Origin: DATCJY01 sp036562565
GTDB lineage: Bacteria; Bacteroidota; Bacteroidia; Flavobacteriales_D; Sanyastnellaceae
Length of the DNA stretch: 26,355 nt
Assembly: GCA_036562565.1 (NCBI GenBank)
Contig: DATCJY010000009.1
Coordinates: 1 to 26,355, forward strand
Reading direction: 5' to 3'
Shown here in pieces: positions 6,972-14,718 of the stretch. The position numbers were made by a program, and so were the translations under genes. Below the pieces are notes generated by a model, which made no database searches, was not told where the DNA came from, and was given only the letters and a program-made list of their open reading frames with translations. Positions within the stretch are counted from its first letter, which is position 1; each line of letters starts with the position of its first letter.

Positions 6972-8153
6972 ATGAAGCAACGCATTCAAGAATTAGCCCG
7001 TACCTATCTGCAAGATGCCATTTCGATTCGCAGGCATTTGCATGCTCATCCCGAACTTTCTTTTGAGGAATACACTACCTCAGCCTTTGTACAACAAAAG
7101 CTGACCGAATACGGCATTCCTTTTCGGGCAGGAATTGCGGGCACGGGAGTCGTTGCATGGATAGAAGGAAAAAATCCCTCCTCGCGATGGATTGCATTGC
7201 GTGCCGATATGGATGCGTTGCCCATTTTGGAAGAAAACGATGTGCCATATAAAAGCACCCGTCCCGGTGTGATGCACGCCTGTGGTCATGATGTGCACAC
7301 CACTTCATTGCTAGGTGCCGCGCGCATTCTTCAAACACTCAAAGATGAATGGGAAGGAACGGTGCAGCTCGTATTCCAACCCGGTGAAGAGCGCTTGCCC
7401 GGAGGTGCTTCGCTGATGATTAAAGAAGGTGCTTTTGAAAAGCGTACTCCGGATGCGATGTATGGTCAACACGTAGATCCTGAAATACCTGCAGGCAAAA
7501 TCGGTTTGAAGCCCGGGATGTACATGGCTTCAGCCGATGAGATATATGTGACCGTGAAAGGCGTGGGAGGACATGCAGCAAAGCCGGCAAAACTCGTGGA
7601 TCCCGTATTGATTACCGCACATCTTTTGACAGCTTTGCAACAAGTAGTAAGCCGATGGTCCAATCCTGCCATACCATCGGTATTGTCATTTGGTAAAGTC
7701 ATTGCCAATGGTGCGACCAATGTGATACCGAACGAAGTGAAACTTGAGGGAACTTTCCGCACATTTGATGAAGCTTGGCGCAAGGATGCCCATGTGCGCA
7801 TGAAGAAGCTTGCGCAGGATTTGGTGCAGTCGATGGGTGGCGAAGTGGATTTTCATATCGAGGTGGGGTATCCCGTATTGCACAACCATGAAGAGCTCAC
7901 AAGAAAAGCGCGACAAAAGGCCATTGAATATTTAGGCTCCGAAAATGTCATCGATTTGCAATTGCGTACCACGGCAGAAGATTTCGCGTATTACTGCCAT
8001 GCGATGCCATCGTGTTTTTATCGTTTAGGCACCGCATCGCCACATGATGATTCCAAGAGTTATTCCGTGCATCATTCACGTTTCGATATCGATGAAAATG
8101 CGTTGGAAATCGGCATGGGACTACTGGCTTGGATGGTTATAGGTGGTGAGTGA
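6972..8153 (+). CDS. M20 family amidohydrolase (hippurate/N-acyl-amino-acid hydrolase type)
   Basis: Metallo-amidohydrolase of 393 residues in the M20D group, cleaving N-acyl or conjugated amino acids. Metal and catalytic motifs are visible: ALRADMDALPI (75-85), MHACGHDVHT (101-110, metal ligands Cys104 and His106), the catalytic Glu139/Glu140 in FQPGEE, GQHVDPEIPAG (with a ligand His), AEDFAYY and the late SVHHSRFDIDE. The lid domain includes GVGGHAAKP, the conserved dimerisation-domain His motif. Signal sequence is absent, so the enzyme is cytoplasmic. It follows the small DUF4258-like gene after 15 bases. Substrate specificity within the group (hippurate, IAA-conjugates, acyl-amino acids) cannot be decided from sequence. 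Confidence 0.92.
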   Translation: MKQRIQELARTYLQDAISIRRHLHAHPELSFEEYTTSAFVQQKLTEYGIPFRAGIAGTGVVAWIEGKNPSSRWIALRADMDALPILEENDVPYKSTRPGVMHACGHDVHTTSLLGAARILQTLKDEWEGTVQLVFQPGEERLPGGASLMIKEGAFEKRTPDAMYGQHVDPEIPAGKIGLKPGMYMASADEIYVTVKGVGGHAAKPAKLVDPVLITAHLLTALQQVVSRWSNPAIPSVLSFGKVIANGATNVIPNEVKLEGTFRTFDEAWRKDAHVRMKKLAQDLVQSMGGEVDFHIEVGYPVLHNHEELTRKARQKAIEYLGSENVIDLQLRTTAEDFAYYCHAMPSCFYRLGTASPHDDSKSYSVHHSRFDIDENALEIGMGLLAWMVIGGE

Positions 8154-8321
8154 TAAAAGACACTTTGTGGTGTCAAATCATACTGAAGATCCCGTAGTGG
8201 TCAATTTAAGATTATTGCCCTCCGTACGGGAACCGTTGCCGAAAACAAAATTCAAATCCGTAGGCAGCGAACTCATTCCATAAAGCGTCTAGTGGGAGAA
8301 AAGTAACATTTCTTATCAAGC

Positions 8322-8873
8322 TTGACGGACGAGAAATCGCTTATAGAAGGCTGTCTGAAAGGGTATGAGTCCTACCAATACGAACTGTACAAACGGTTTG
8401 CTGGGAAGGTGCTGCCTGTATGTAAGCGTTATGCGGGTTCGCGAGAGGATGCGGAAGATTATCTGCAAGAGGCATTTATCAAAGTGTTTGAGAAACTGCA
8501 CCTCTACCGCTTCGAAGGTTCGCTGGAAGGATGGATACGCAAAACGGTGGTGCATATCTGTTTGAACAAGTTGCGATCGCGCAAACTCTATGGTGATCTC
8601 ACAGATGATTTCCAGGTGATGGATACTGCTGTACCGGACGGTATCCAGAACATGACGGAGCAGGATTTGCTCGCACTCATAGCCGGCTTGCCTGTTGGTT
8701 ATCGCACGGTGTTCAACCTGTATGCCATCGATGGATACGACCATGCGGAGATAGCCGAGATGTTGGGGATTTCAGAAAGCACATCTCGCTCGCAACTGGC
8801 AAAAGCAAGAATGGTACTACGCAAAGCACTCACTGAAAAAAAAACTAATTATAGCCATGCTGATAAGGCATAA
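8322..8873 (+). CDS. ECF-type RNA polymerase sigma factor
   Basis: Sigma-70 family factor of 183 residues with region 2 (about 22-92: AEDYLQEAFIKVFEKL, then the -10 recognition stretch GSLEGWIRKTVVHICLNKLR) and region 4 (about 122-172: LPVGYRTVFNLYAIDGYDHAEIAEMLGISESTSRSQLAKAR, read in two parts). It lacks regions 1 and 3, as ECF factors do. The start is TTG at 8322, the only usual start codon after the in-frame stop at 8304; a later start would still leave the domains whole. The last 17 bases overlap the next gene, which encodes the predicted anti-sigma/outer-membrane protein, so the pair is translationally coupled. CGTCTA at 8286-8291 and GTAACATTT at 8303-8311 are possible ECF promoter elements, but their order is not the expected one. 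Confidence 0.9.
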   Translation: MTDEKSLIEGCLKGYESYQYELYKRFAGKVLPVCKRYAGSREDAEDYLQEAFIKVFEKLHLYRFEGSLEGWIRKTVVHICLNKLRSRKLYGDLTDDFQVMDTAVPDGIQNMTEQDLLALIAGLPVGYRTVFNLYAIDGYDHAEIAEMLGISESTSRSQLAKARMVLRKALTEKKTNYSHADKA

Positions 8874-10398
8874 CGAAGATGACTTGGACAAGGTGTTTCG
8901 CCAGAAACTCTACGATGTAGAGGAGGAAACTCCGCTGCATTTGTGGGAGGGCATACGCCAGCGAGTGCCGCAGCGCAAGCGCATCATCGTATGGCGTTGG
9001 TTGCTCCCCTTGTTGATGTTGATTGGAGGAGCCGCTGTTTGGGCAAGTTATTCCTACGTCCAATCATTGCCTAGTACCGCACAAGGTGTGTCCACAGCTG
9101 CCATTGCAGCTCCGGAGCAGGGATTGGTACAGCATGCAACATTGACTCCGTATAAAGCACAAGATGGTCATACCATATCCCATGATGACTCACCAGCATT
9201 CACCAGCGCTGCATCTACTAAGATGAATGGAGCGGAGGATTCATCACGCACAGCTGATGGGACTCATCTAATATTGGCCGGAGAAGAAAATTCACTTCTT
9301 AGCAAAGAGACGGCTCGCCAAGTTGCCTATACGAAAAGCAACAACCGCAAGGAGATTACGCGTCCCGGTTCTTCCAGTCAGAAAGTTGTTCCAATTCGGG
9401 ATATAGAGGAACACGAGCCTCTCACTCAAATTAAACAACAGCCGGAAGAAACCGGTGCAATGGATATCGGGATATCTGAATTTGTACTGGATTCATTGTG
9501 GATGAGATATGATTCATTGTATCAAATTCCTCAGATTGAAGAACGTGTCTTTGCGGAATCCTTGGAGAAAGAGGTGTTTGCAAACACACTTCCATATATT
9601 GCCTCTCCTTCATCACGACCTGCGCGCTTTTCTGTTGGTGCATATTACACCTTGGCACAACCGATGCGTGTTGTTCGCAATGGTGCAGCCGATGCAGCCT
9701 ATACGAACTTGAAGCATCGCACCGATATGCACTTGGCCCATGGTGTGGGTGTTCAAACATCGTATCGTTTGTTTGGTAATTGGGAAATCAGTGGAGCGCT
9801 CGAGTATCAGCGCTTCAATGAGCGTCATCGTTGGTCGGATACCACGATGATCTATGAACGGATGTATTACATAGGCTACGATACCACGTATTCAGAAACC
9901 GACATCCATGTGATTCCGGTTCTATTGGACAGCCTTGTTTCTCAAAGCATGTCGGTAAAGGAACAAGAGGTGAATAACCGCTACACCAACATTCAGATGC
10001 CTTTGATTTTGCGTTGGAGTCATTATCACAAGAATTACAGCATCGGCCTTGAAGCAGGAGCGGTGTTGCATCTGCAATCGATCTACAAGGGCGGATTTAC
10101 CAACGTGGAATGGATTCCGTTAATACCAACCAATCCGATTGGAACAACAGCACCGTTGCCTGTTACGGAGTATCAATATCAATCCAAAACTACAGCTCCA
10201 TTGCAACAAGTCTATAAGGATTGGAGGACGGATTTGCACCTAGGGATTCATCAATCTTACCGCTTTGCATCGCACTGGTCGGCATCGCTCGTGTTGCAGA
10301 CACGTATGATGCTCAACAAGGATGATGCGCCAAGGCAAGCTCATCATCGCATTGTTCAGCCCGGTGTGAGGGTGGGCCTCAACTATTATATCCGATAA
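8857..10398 (+). CDS. Putative dual-membrane-spanning anti-sigma factor with outer-membrane beta-barrel
   Basis: A 513-residue protein with four visible segments. The cytoplasmic segment (1-43) carries DDLDKVFRQKL and TPLHLWEGIRQRV, a short acidic/amphipathic anti-sigma-like stretch. One inner-membrane helix spans about 44-67 and follows a basic cluster (RQRVPQRKR). A low-complexity, Ser/Thr/Gln-rich periplasmic linker covers about 70-250. The C-terminal region (about 255-513) alternates aromatic and hydrophobic strands (FSVGAYYTL, GVGVQTSYRLF, YSIGLEAGAVLHL, PGVRVGLNYYIR), like the outer-membrane beta-barrel domain PF13568. The layout and the overlap with an ECF sigma gene match the dual membrane-spanning anti-sigma (Dma) family described in Bacteroides thetaiotaomicron. 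No cleavable signal peptide is seen. The sigma-sequestering role is inferred from context. A simple barrel protein with a signal anchor is the alternative. Confidence 0.8.
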   Translation: MLIRHNEDDLDKVFRQKLYDVEEETPLHLWEGIRQRVPQRKRIIVWRWLLPLLMLIGGAAVWASYSYVQSLPSTAQGVSTAAIAAPEQGLVQHATLTPYKAQDGHTISHDDSPAFTSAASTKMNGAEDSSRTADGTHLILAGEENSLLSKETARQVAYTKSNNRKEITRPGSSSQKVVPIRDIEEHEPLTQIKQQPEETGAMDIGISEFVLDSLWMRYDSLYQIPQIEERVFAESLEKEVFANTLPYIASPSSRPARFSVGAYYTLAQPMRVVRNGAADAAYTNLKHRTDMHLAHGVGVQTSYRLFGNWEISGALEYQRFNERHRWSDTTMIYERMYYIGYDTTYSETDIHVIPVLLDSLVSQSMSVKEQEVNNRYTNIQMPLILRWSHYHKNYSIGLEAGAVLHLQSIYKGGFTNVEWIPLIPTNPIGTTAPLPVTEYQYQSKTTAPLQQVYKDWRTDLHLGIHQSYRFASHWSASLVLQTRMMLNKDDAPRQAHHRIVQPGVRVGLNYYIR

Positions 10399-10430
10399 AA
10401 AAAAAAGTCAGTCATTCTGCAATGACTGAC
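10397..10430 (-). terminator. Intrinsic terminator of the helicase gene
   Basis: GTCAGTCAT (10407-10415) and ATGACTGAC (10422-10430) form a perfect 9-base stem with a 6-base loop. Ten A residues at 10397-10406 give a ten-base U-tract on the minus strand. It overlaps the stop codon of the plus-strand barrel gene; in that direction no U-tract follows. Confidence 0.88.
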
Positions 10431-10453
10431 CTAATAAAGATGTATCAAAAAGT

Positions 10454-12853
10454 TTATGCGAGTTTCAACTTGGCAAACTTCAGCAGCAATTGTTTTTGGC
10501 CTGCCGTAGGGAAGAAGATGGTCGCTTTCAAGTCGGTGGGTTGGCCTTCAATTTTGAGCACTTTTCCTTTGCCGAATTTGTCGTGCATCACTTCCACACC
10601 CACTTGAATTTCTTCAGGGCTTGCATAACCTTCTTGTGTAGCAGGCGCTGCAGGAGAGCTACCCGGAGCCACTTTCTTAAAGTTCTTTGGTGGCATAAAA
10701 GGTTGTGCAGGTGGAGTATCTTCTTTCACCACCGGTTTGCTGAAGCGTGATTCCGTTGGTTTGGTTTTTTGAGCAAAACCTGCGCGCGCTTGAGCGAAGT
10801 CGATTGGCTGTTTAGTGAATGGCGACTTCTTCTCTTGTGCAGGCATATCGAGGTATTTCTCGTCAATTTCTTCAATGAAGCGCGATGGCTCACCGTATTG
10901 CAGTTGTCCCCAGCGATAACGCGTATCGGCATAACTCAAGGTCACTTGTTTCTCGGCACGAGTGAGTGCCACATAAAACAAGCGTCTTTCCTCTTCAAGT
11001 TCTTCACGAGAGTTCAAGCTCAACTGTGATGGGAACAAGTTCTCTTCAAGACCCACAATGTTGACATAAGGGAACTCGAGACCCTTTGCAGCGTGGATGG
11101 TCATGAGGCTCACTTTGCCTTCTTTGTTGTCATCTTCGTTTTCTACATCGGTGAGCAAAGCAACATCAATCAAGAAATCGCTCAGGGTATTGATTTTCTC
11201 CGGTTCATCCGGATCAACTTTATCGCTGAACTCTTTCATACCGTTGAGCAATTCCTGGATGTTCTCATAGCGAGCTACTCCCTCCGGAGTTCGGTCAGCG
11301 TAGAGGTCTTTGAGCAATCCGCTTTCGCTGGCAATCATGTGGCCCAGGTCGTAAGCGTTCATTCTGTCAATGTTCACACTGAAGCTCTTGATGAGTGTCA
11401 CGAACTCCGATATGCGAGCATAGGCGGCATTACCGATGATGGGCAAAGCAGGTGCGGGAGCTTCGGTAAACATATCGCCACCACCGATAGCCCGTGCGGG
11501 ATCAATGAGGTCCCAAATGCTGGTACCGCGTTCGGCAGCCGTTACCACCAGCTTTTGAATGGTGGTATCACCGATGCCGCGCTTCGGATAATTGACGATG
11601 CGTTTGAAAGATTCTTCATCGTTGTGGTTACATACCAAACGGAAGTATGCTATTAGGTCTTTGATTTCCTTGCGTTGGTAGAAGCTCAATCCACCAAAGA
11701 TTTTATACGGTACGTTGAGTTTGCGCAAGGCTTCCTCGAACGAGCGGCTCTGAGCATTGGTGCGATAGAGGATAGCGAAGTCCGAAGGTTTGGCGCCTTC
11801 TTCGCGCATCGTAGTGAAGATTTGGTTGGCTACGAAGTTTCCTTCATCATTATCGGTCAATGCACGGAATACTTTGATGCGATTGCCCTGGTCGTTATTG
11901 GTCCAAACTTCTTTCTTGATTTGGTCCCTGTTTTTGGAGATGATTCCATTAGCCGCTTCCACAATGGTTTTGGTGCTGCGGTAATTCTGCTCCAATTTGT
12001 ACATGGTGTAGTCAGGGTAGTCTCTACGGAAGTTGAGGATGTTCTGGATATTGGCACCACGGAAGGCGTAGATACTTTGAGCATCATCCCCTACCACGCA
12101 TACGTTTTGATAGGCAGCGGCCAGTTGTTTTACAATGAGGTATTGCGAGAAGTTCGTATCCTGGTACTCATCCACGAGGATGTATTTGAACTTGTGTTGG
12201 TACTTGTGCAATACATCCGGAAAATCGCGCAGCAGCACATTGGTCTTGAAGAGTAAATCATCGAAGTCCATTGCACCGGCTTTAAACAGGCGCTGATTGT
12301 ACATGGCATAAATCTCGCCCATCTTGGGCTTGCCTGTTTGTCTGTCCTCCGCTACAATCTCCACATTGTTCATGTAATCCTGCGGTGAAATGAGGTTGTT
12401 CTTGCAAGCCGATATTCGGTTATAGACGATAGCGGGTTTGTAGATTTTATCGTCCAGCCCCATTTCCTTCAGGATGTCTTTCAGCAGGTTTTTAGAGTCT
12501 GCCGTGTCATAAATTGAGAAGTTAGAAGGGTAGTTGATGCGCTCGGCTTCGATGCGTAGGATGCGCGCAAAGATGCTGTGGAAGGTTCCCATCCAGATGT
12601 TCTTTGCCTCGCGTTCGCCAATGAGTTTGCCGATACGTTCTTTCATCTCTCTGGCAGCCTTGTTGGTGAAGGTCAGTGCCAAGATGTTGAACGGATCAAC
12701 TCCTTGCTGTATGAGGTAAGCGATGCGATAGGTCAGTACGCGTGTCTTACCGGAGCCGGCACCGGCAATTACCATGAGCGGCCCGTTGATGTGGGCTGCA
12801 GCAGCGCGCTGAGCCTCATTAAGTTCCAGTAGAAAATTCTTCTCGTTGTTCAC
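10454..12853 (-). CDS. uvrD: UvrD/PcrA-type superfamily 1 DNA helicase
   Basis: ATP-driven 3'-5' DNA helicase for nucleotide-excision repair, mismatch repair and clearing of replication blocks. Motifs appear in order: Q-motif LNEAQRAAA, Walker A GAGSGKT (31-37), motif Ia TFTNKAAREMKERI, motif II VDEYQDTN, motif III GDDAQSIYAFRGA, motif IV LEQNYRST, motif V TIHAAKGLEFPYV and motif VI VALTRAEKQVTLSYA. The C-terminal tail after about 670 is Pro/Lys-rich and ends in a small beta module (VGVEVMHDKFGKGKVLKIEG), the tail known to contact RNA polymerase in PcrA/UvrD. At 799 residues it is slightly long for the family. The start is GTG at 12853, since an in-frame stop lies upstream with no ATG between. 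Whether it is called UvrD or PcrA is a naming matter. Confidence 0.95.
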   Translation of the reverse strand: MNNEKNFLLELNEAQRAAAAHINGPLMVIAGAGSGKTRVLTYRIAYLIQQGVDPFNILALTFTNKAAREMKERIGKLIGEREAKNIWMGTFHSIFARILRIEAERINYPSNFSIYDTADSKNLLKDILKEMGLDDKIYKPAIVYNRISACKNNLISPQDYMNNVEIVAEDRQTGKPKMGEIYAMYNQRLFKAGAMDFDDLLFKTNVLLRDFPDVLHKYQHKFKYILVDEYQDTNFSQYLIVKQLAAAYQNVCVVGDDAQSIYAFRGANIQNILNFRRDYPDYTMYKLEQNYRSTKTIVEAANGIISKNRDQIKKEVWTNNDQGNRIKVFRALTDNDEGNFVANQIFTTMREEGAKPSDFAILYRTNAQSRSFEEALRKLNVPYKIFGGLSFYQRKEIKDLIAYFRLVCNHNDEESFKRIVNYPKRGIGDTTIQKLVVTAAERGTSIWDLIDPARAIGGGDMFTEAPAPALPIIGNAAYARISEFVTLIKSFSVNIDRMNAYDLGHMIASESGLLKDLYADRTPEGVARYENIQELLNGMKEFSDKVDPDEPEKINTLSDFLIDVALLTDVENEDDNKEGKVSLMTIHAAKGLEFPYVNIVGLEENLFPSQLSLNSREELEEERRLFYVALTRAEKQVTLSYADTRYRWGQLQYGEPSRFIEEIDEKYLDMPAQEKKSPFTKQPIDFAQARAGFAQKTKPTESRFSKPVVKEDTPPAQPFMPPKNFKKVAPGSSPAAPATQEGYASPEEIQVGVEVMHDKFGKGKVLKIEGQPTDLKATIFFPTAGQKQLLLKFAKLKLA

Positions 12854-12949
12854 GCAGCGAAGGTAGAAACTACCCTATGAGCATTGGGGTGTTAGTTAAC
12901 GGAATTTTAAACACTGACCAAACGGGGTGTTGTCCAATAAATTAGCGTC

Positions 12950-13531
12950 ATGCTCATTCGCAAATGCTTATTCATCGGATTTATTATGCTGTGTTCCGCG
13001 GCTTTCGGTCAGCGGGATTCGGTGGTAATTACCATTGAAAGTTTTGACGAAGAGGAAGTTGACTTGGTGATGGACGAGGACTCCGTACTGCATATTCAGT
13101 CGCATGGCCTCCGCACCAAGATTGACAGCGTTCTCAGCTATGCCGAGAAATTCATCGGTACGCGTTACAGCTATGGCAGTACCGGCACCAAGTCGTTTGA
13201 TTGTTCCGGCTTTGTATTGCATGTCTATGGCAAACACGGTGTTCAATTGCCTCATGGCAGCCGTTCGCAGGTGGCACATTGCAAAGAGGTAAAACTCAAG
13301 AAAGTGCAGCCCGGTGATTTGCTGTTCTTCTCAGGCAGAAAAATTTCCAAGACTAACATTGGCCATGTGGCGATAGTGAAAGAAGTCAAAGGCAACAGCA
13401 TCGTGATGATACATGCCACGGTGCAGTCCGGTGTGATAGTGGAGGAGCTCAATAAGTCTGAGTATTTCTCCAAGCGCTTTATCAAAGCCGGTAGGATCAT
13501 GCAGCTCGAGGAAGTAAAGAGGCGTGGTTGA
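12950..13531 (+). CDS. NlpC/P60 family peptidoglycan hydrolase
   Basis: Secreted cysteine peptidase of 193 residues that would cut the stem peptides of peptidoglycan (typically the D-Glu-diaminopimelate bond). An N-terminal signal peptide (about 1-20, ending AFG-Q) is followed by a short acidic linker and the NlpC/P60 domain (about 60-188). The catalytic triad is visible: Cys85 in FDCSGFV, His139 in IGHVAIV and a third polar residue, His155, in MIHATV. There is no SH3 or LysM targeting domain, so it is a minimal form. It is transcribed divergently from the helicase gene with a 96-base spacer containing two direct copies of GGGGTGTT (12886-12893, 12924-12931). Confidence 0.9.
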   Translation: MLIRKCLFIGFIMLCSAAFGQRDSVVITIESFDEEEVDLVMDEDSVLHIQSHGLRTKIDSVLSYAEKFIGTRYSYGSTGTKSFDCSGFVLHVYGKHGVQLPHGSRSQVAHCKEVKLKKVQPGDLLFFSGRKISKTNIGHVAIVKEVKGNSIVMIHATVQSGVIVEELNKSEYFSKRFIKAGRIMQLEEVKRRG

Positions 13532-13575
13532 TGAATTAGTTATCGGTCGCACTGGCAGTGGCGTGATTGCCTAAT

Positions 13576-13582
13576 TACCTTG
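13576..13582 (+). promoter_or_regulatory. Possible -7 element before the nucleoid-protein gene
   Basis: TACCTTG followed by CGC is one base short of the Bacteroidota TAnnTTTG -7 octamer and lies 18 bases before the ATG at 13601. No good -33 element was found. The longer reading frame that begins at TTG 13580 would start inside it, which supports the ATG. Confidence 0.3.
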
Positions 13583-13600
13583 CGCCACCCAAATTTTCGT

Positions 13601-14644
13601 ATGATTCATCTCAAGCATGCACAGCTGCAAGCCGCTGTAGTACACCAAGTCGGCAACAGGCACATCGAAGAACCCATTCGCTTTTCAGAACAACTTATTC
13701 CGCTCGACAATGAGGGGCTGGTAGCAATTATCAGTCACTACTTCCTTTCATCCTTCAGCGGAAATGAGGAGTACCGTTTTTTCAATGAAGTGGGCATCGA
13801 TCAGAATGAGATGTACACCATTGCCAAGCGCTTGTTTGCCAATCCCGATGACTTGTTGGTGCAGAGCAATTTCATCGCCCGCTTTCTGTATGAGTGCAGT
13901 GCGCATCCACGCATCAAAGGCGGTGAAGTGTATGTGGCTTACTTCAAAGATGTGGAGTATGACAACGAGACGATGGATGCCATTGGCGTATTCAAAGCTG
14001 AGAACAAGGAATCCTACCTCAAAGTCAACTTTGATAACCGTGCGGCACAAGTGATGGCCGAAGAAGGCACCAATGCCGGCAAGCCCGATAAAGGTTGTCT
14101 TATCTTCAATACGCTGCAGGAAGATGGTTACCGCGTGTGCATTGTGGACCATCTGAGCAAAGGCAATGAAGCCGCCTACTGGAAAGATGATTTTCTGGGA
14201 CTGCAACCCATCAGCAATGAGTTTTTGCAAACCAATCAGATGATGGGCATTGCCAAACAATATGTAACACAAAAGCTCACCGAAGAGTTTGAAGTATCAA
14301 AACCCGATCAAATTGATTTGCTCAATCGCTCGGTGGAGTATTTCAAAACACACGAGAGTTTTGATCAGGAGGAATTCGAGCAAGAAGTTTTTGCCGATGC
14401 AAAAGTCATTGAATCGTTCCGGCAGTTTGATGAGACCTATCGCTCGGAATACGGTATAGAGGTTGCCGATAAATTTGATATATCCCCACAAGCTGTGAAG
14501 AAGCAGGCGCGTGTGTTCAAGAGCGTGCTCAAACTCGATAAGAATTTTCATATCTATATCCACGGGAACCGCGAGCTCATAGAGCAAGGCGTAGAACCCG
14601 ATGGAAGAAAATTCTATAAGATTTACTATCAGGAAGAGCAATGA
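13601..14644 (+). CDS. Nucleoid-associated protein, YejK/NdpA family
   Basis: A 347-residue member of PF04245 (37-kDa nucleoid-associated protein). Recognisable family blocks are the N-terminal VHQVGNRHIEEPIRFSEQ region, the middle HPRIKGGEVYVAYFKDV and DAIGVFKAENKESYL stretches, DKGCLIFN (about 158-167), the WKDDFL stretch and the C-terminal KNFHIYIHGNRELIEQG with KFYKIYY. The family binds DNA and co-purifies with the nucleoid in Escherichia coli, but its biochemical job is unsettled. An in-frame TTG at 13580 gives a 7-residue longer reading; the ATG at 13601 fits better because homologues start MIxL and because a promoter-like TACCTTG overlaps the TTG. It converges on the M28 peptidase gene. 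Confidence 0.88.
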   Translation: MIHLKHAQLQAAVVHQVGNRHIEEPIRFSEQLIPLDNEGLVAIISHYFLSSFSGNEEYRFFNEVGIDQNEMYTIAKRLFANPDDLLVQSNFIARFLYECSAHPRIKGGEVYVAYFKDVEYDNETMDAIGVFKAENKESYLKVNFDNRAAQVMAEEGTNAGKPDKGCLIFNTLQEDGYRVCIVDHLSKGNEAAYWKDDFLGLQPISNEFLQTNQMMGIAKQYVTQKLTEEFEVSKPDQIDLLNRSVEYFKTHESFDQEEFEQEVFADAKVIESFRQFDETYRSEYGIEVADKFDISPQAVKKQARVFKSVLKLDKNFHIYIHGNRELIEQGVEPDGRKFYKIYYQEEQ

Positions 14645-14648
14645 ATCA

Positions 14649-14699
14649 TCGCCCCAATGCAGGGGCGAATCTCCTGCGTCTATCGGCTAGGAGCGATAG
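14649..14699. repeat. Two adjacent hairpins between convergent genes
   Basis: Hairpin 1 is TCGCCCC (14649-14655) / GGGGCGA (14662-14668) with a 6-base loop. Hairpin 2 is CTATCG (14680-14685) / CGATAG (14694-14699) with an 8-base loop. Neither has a U-tract, so they are more like transcript-end or dispersed palindromic elements than classical terminators. Confidence 0.6.
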
Positions 14700-14718
14700 G
14701 CCAACAACCACTAGATTC

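Noticed and set aside
8159..8174. GACAC/GTGTC hairpin after the M20 gene as a terminator
   Set aside because: Only five base pairs and no U-tract.
11093..12256. Two long plus-strand frames (187 and 193 codons) opposite the helicase gene
   Set aside because: Both are fully covered by helicase motifs on the other strand and show no domain or signal of their own.
12886..12931. Two direct GGGGTGTT copies 38 bases apart as an operator
   Set aside because: An 8-base repeat in a 96-base spacer is suggestive, but no regulator or third copy supports it; mentioned only within the neighbouring gene entry.
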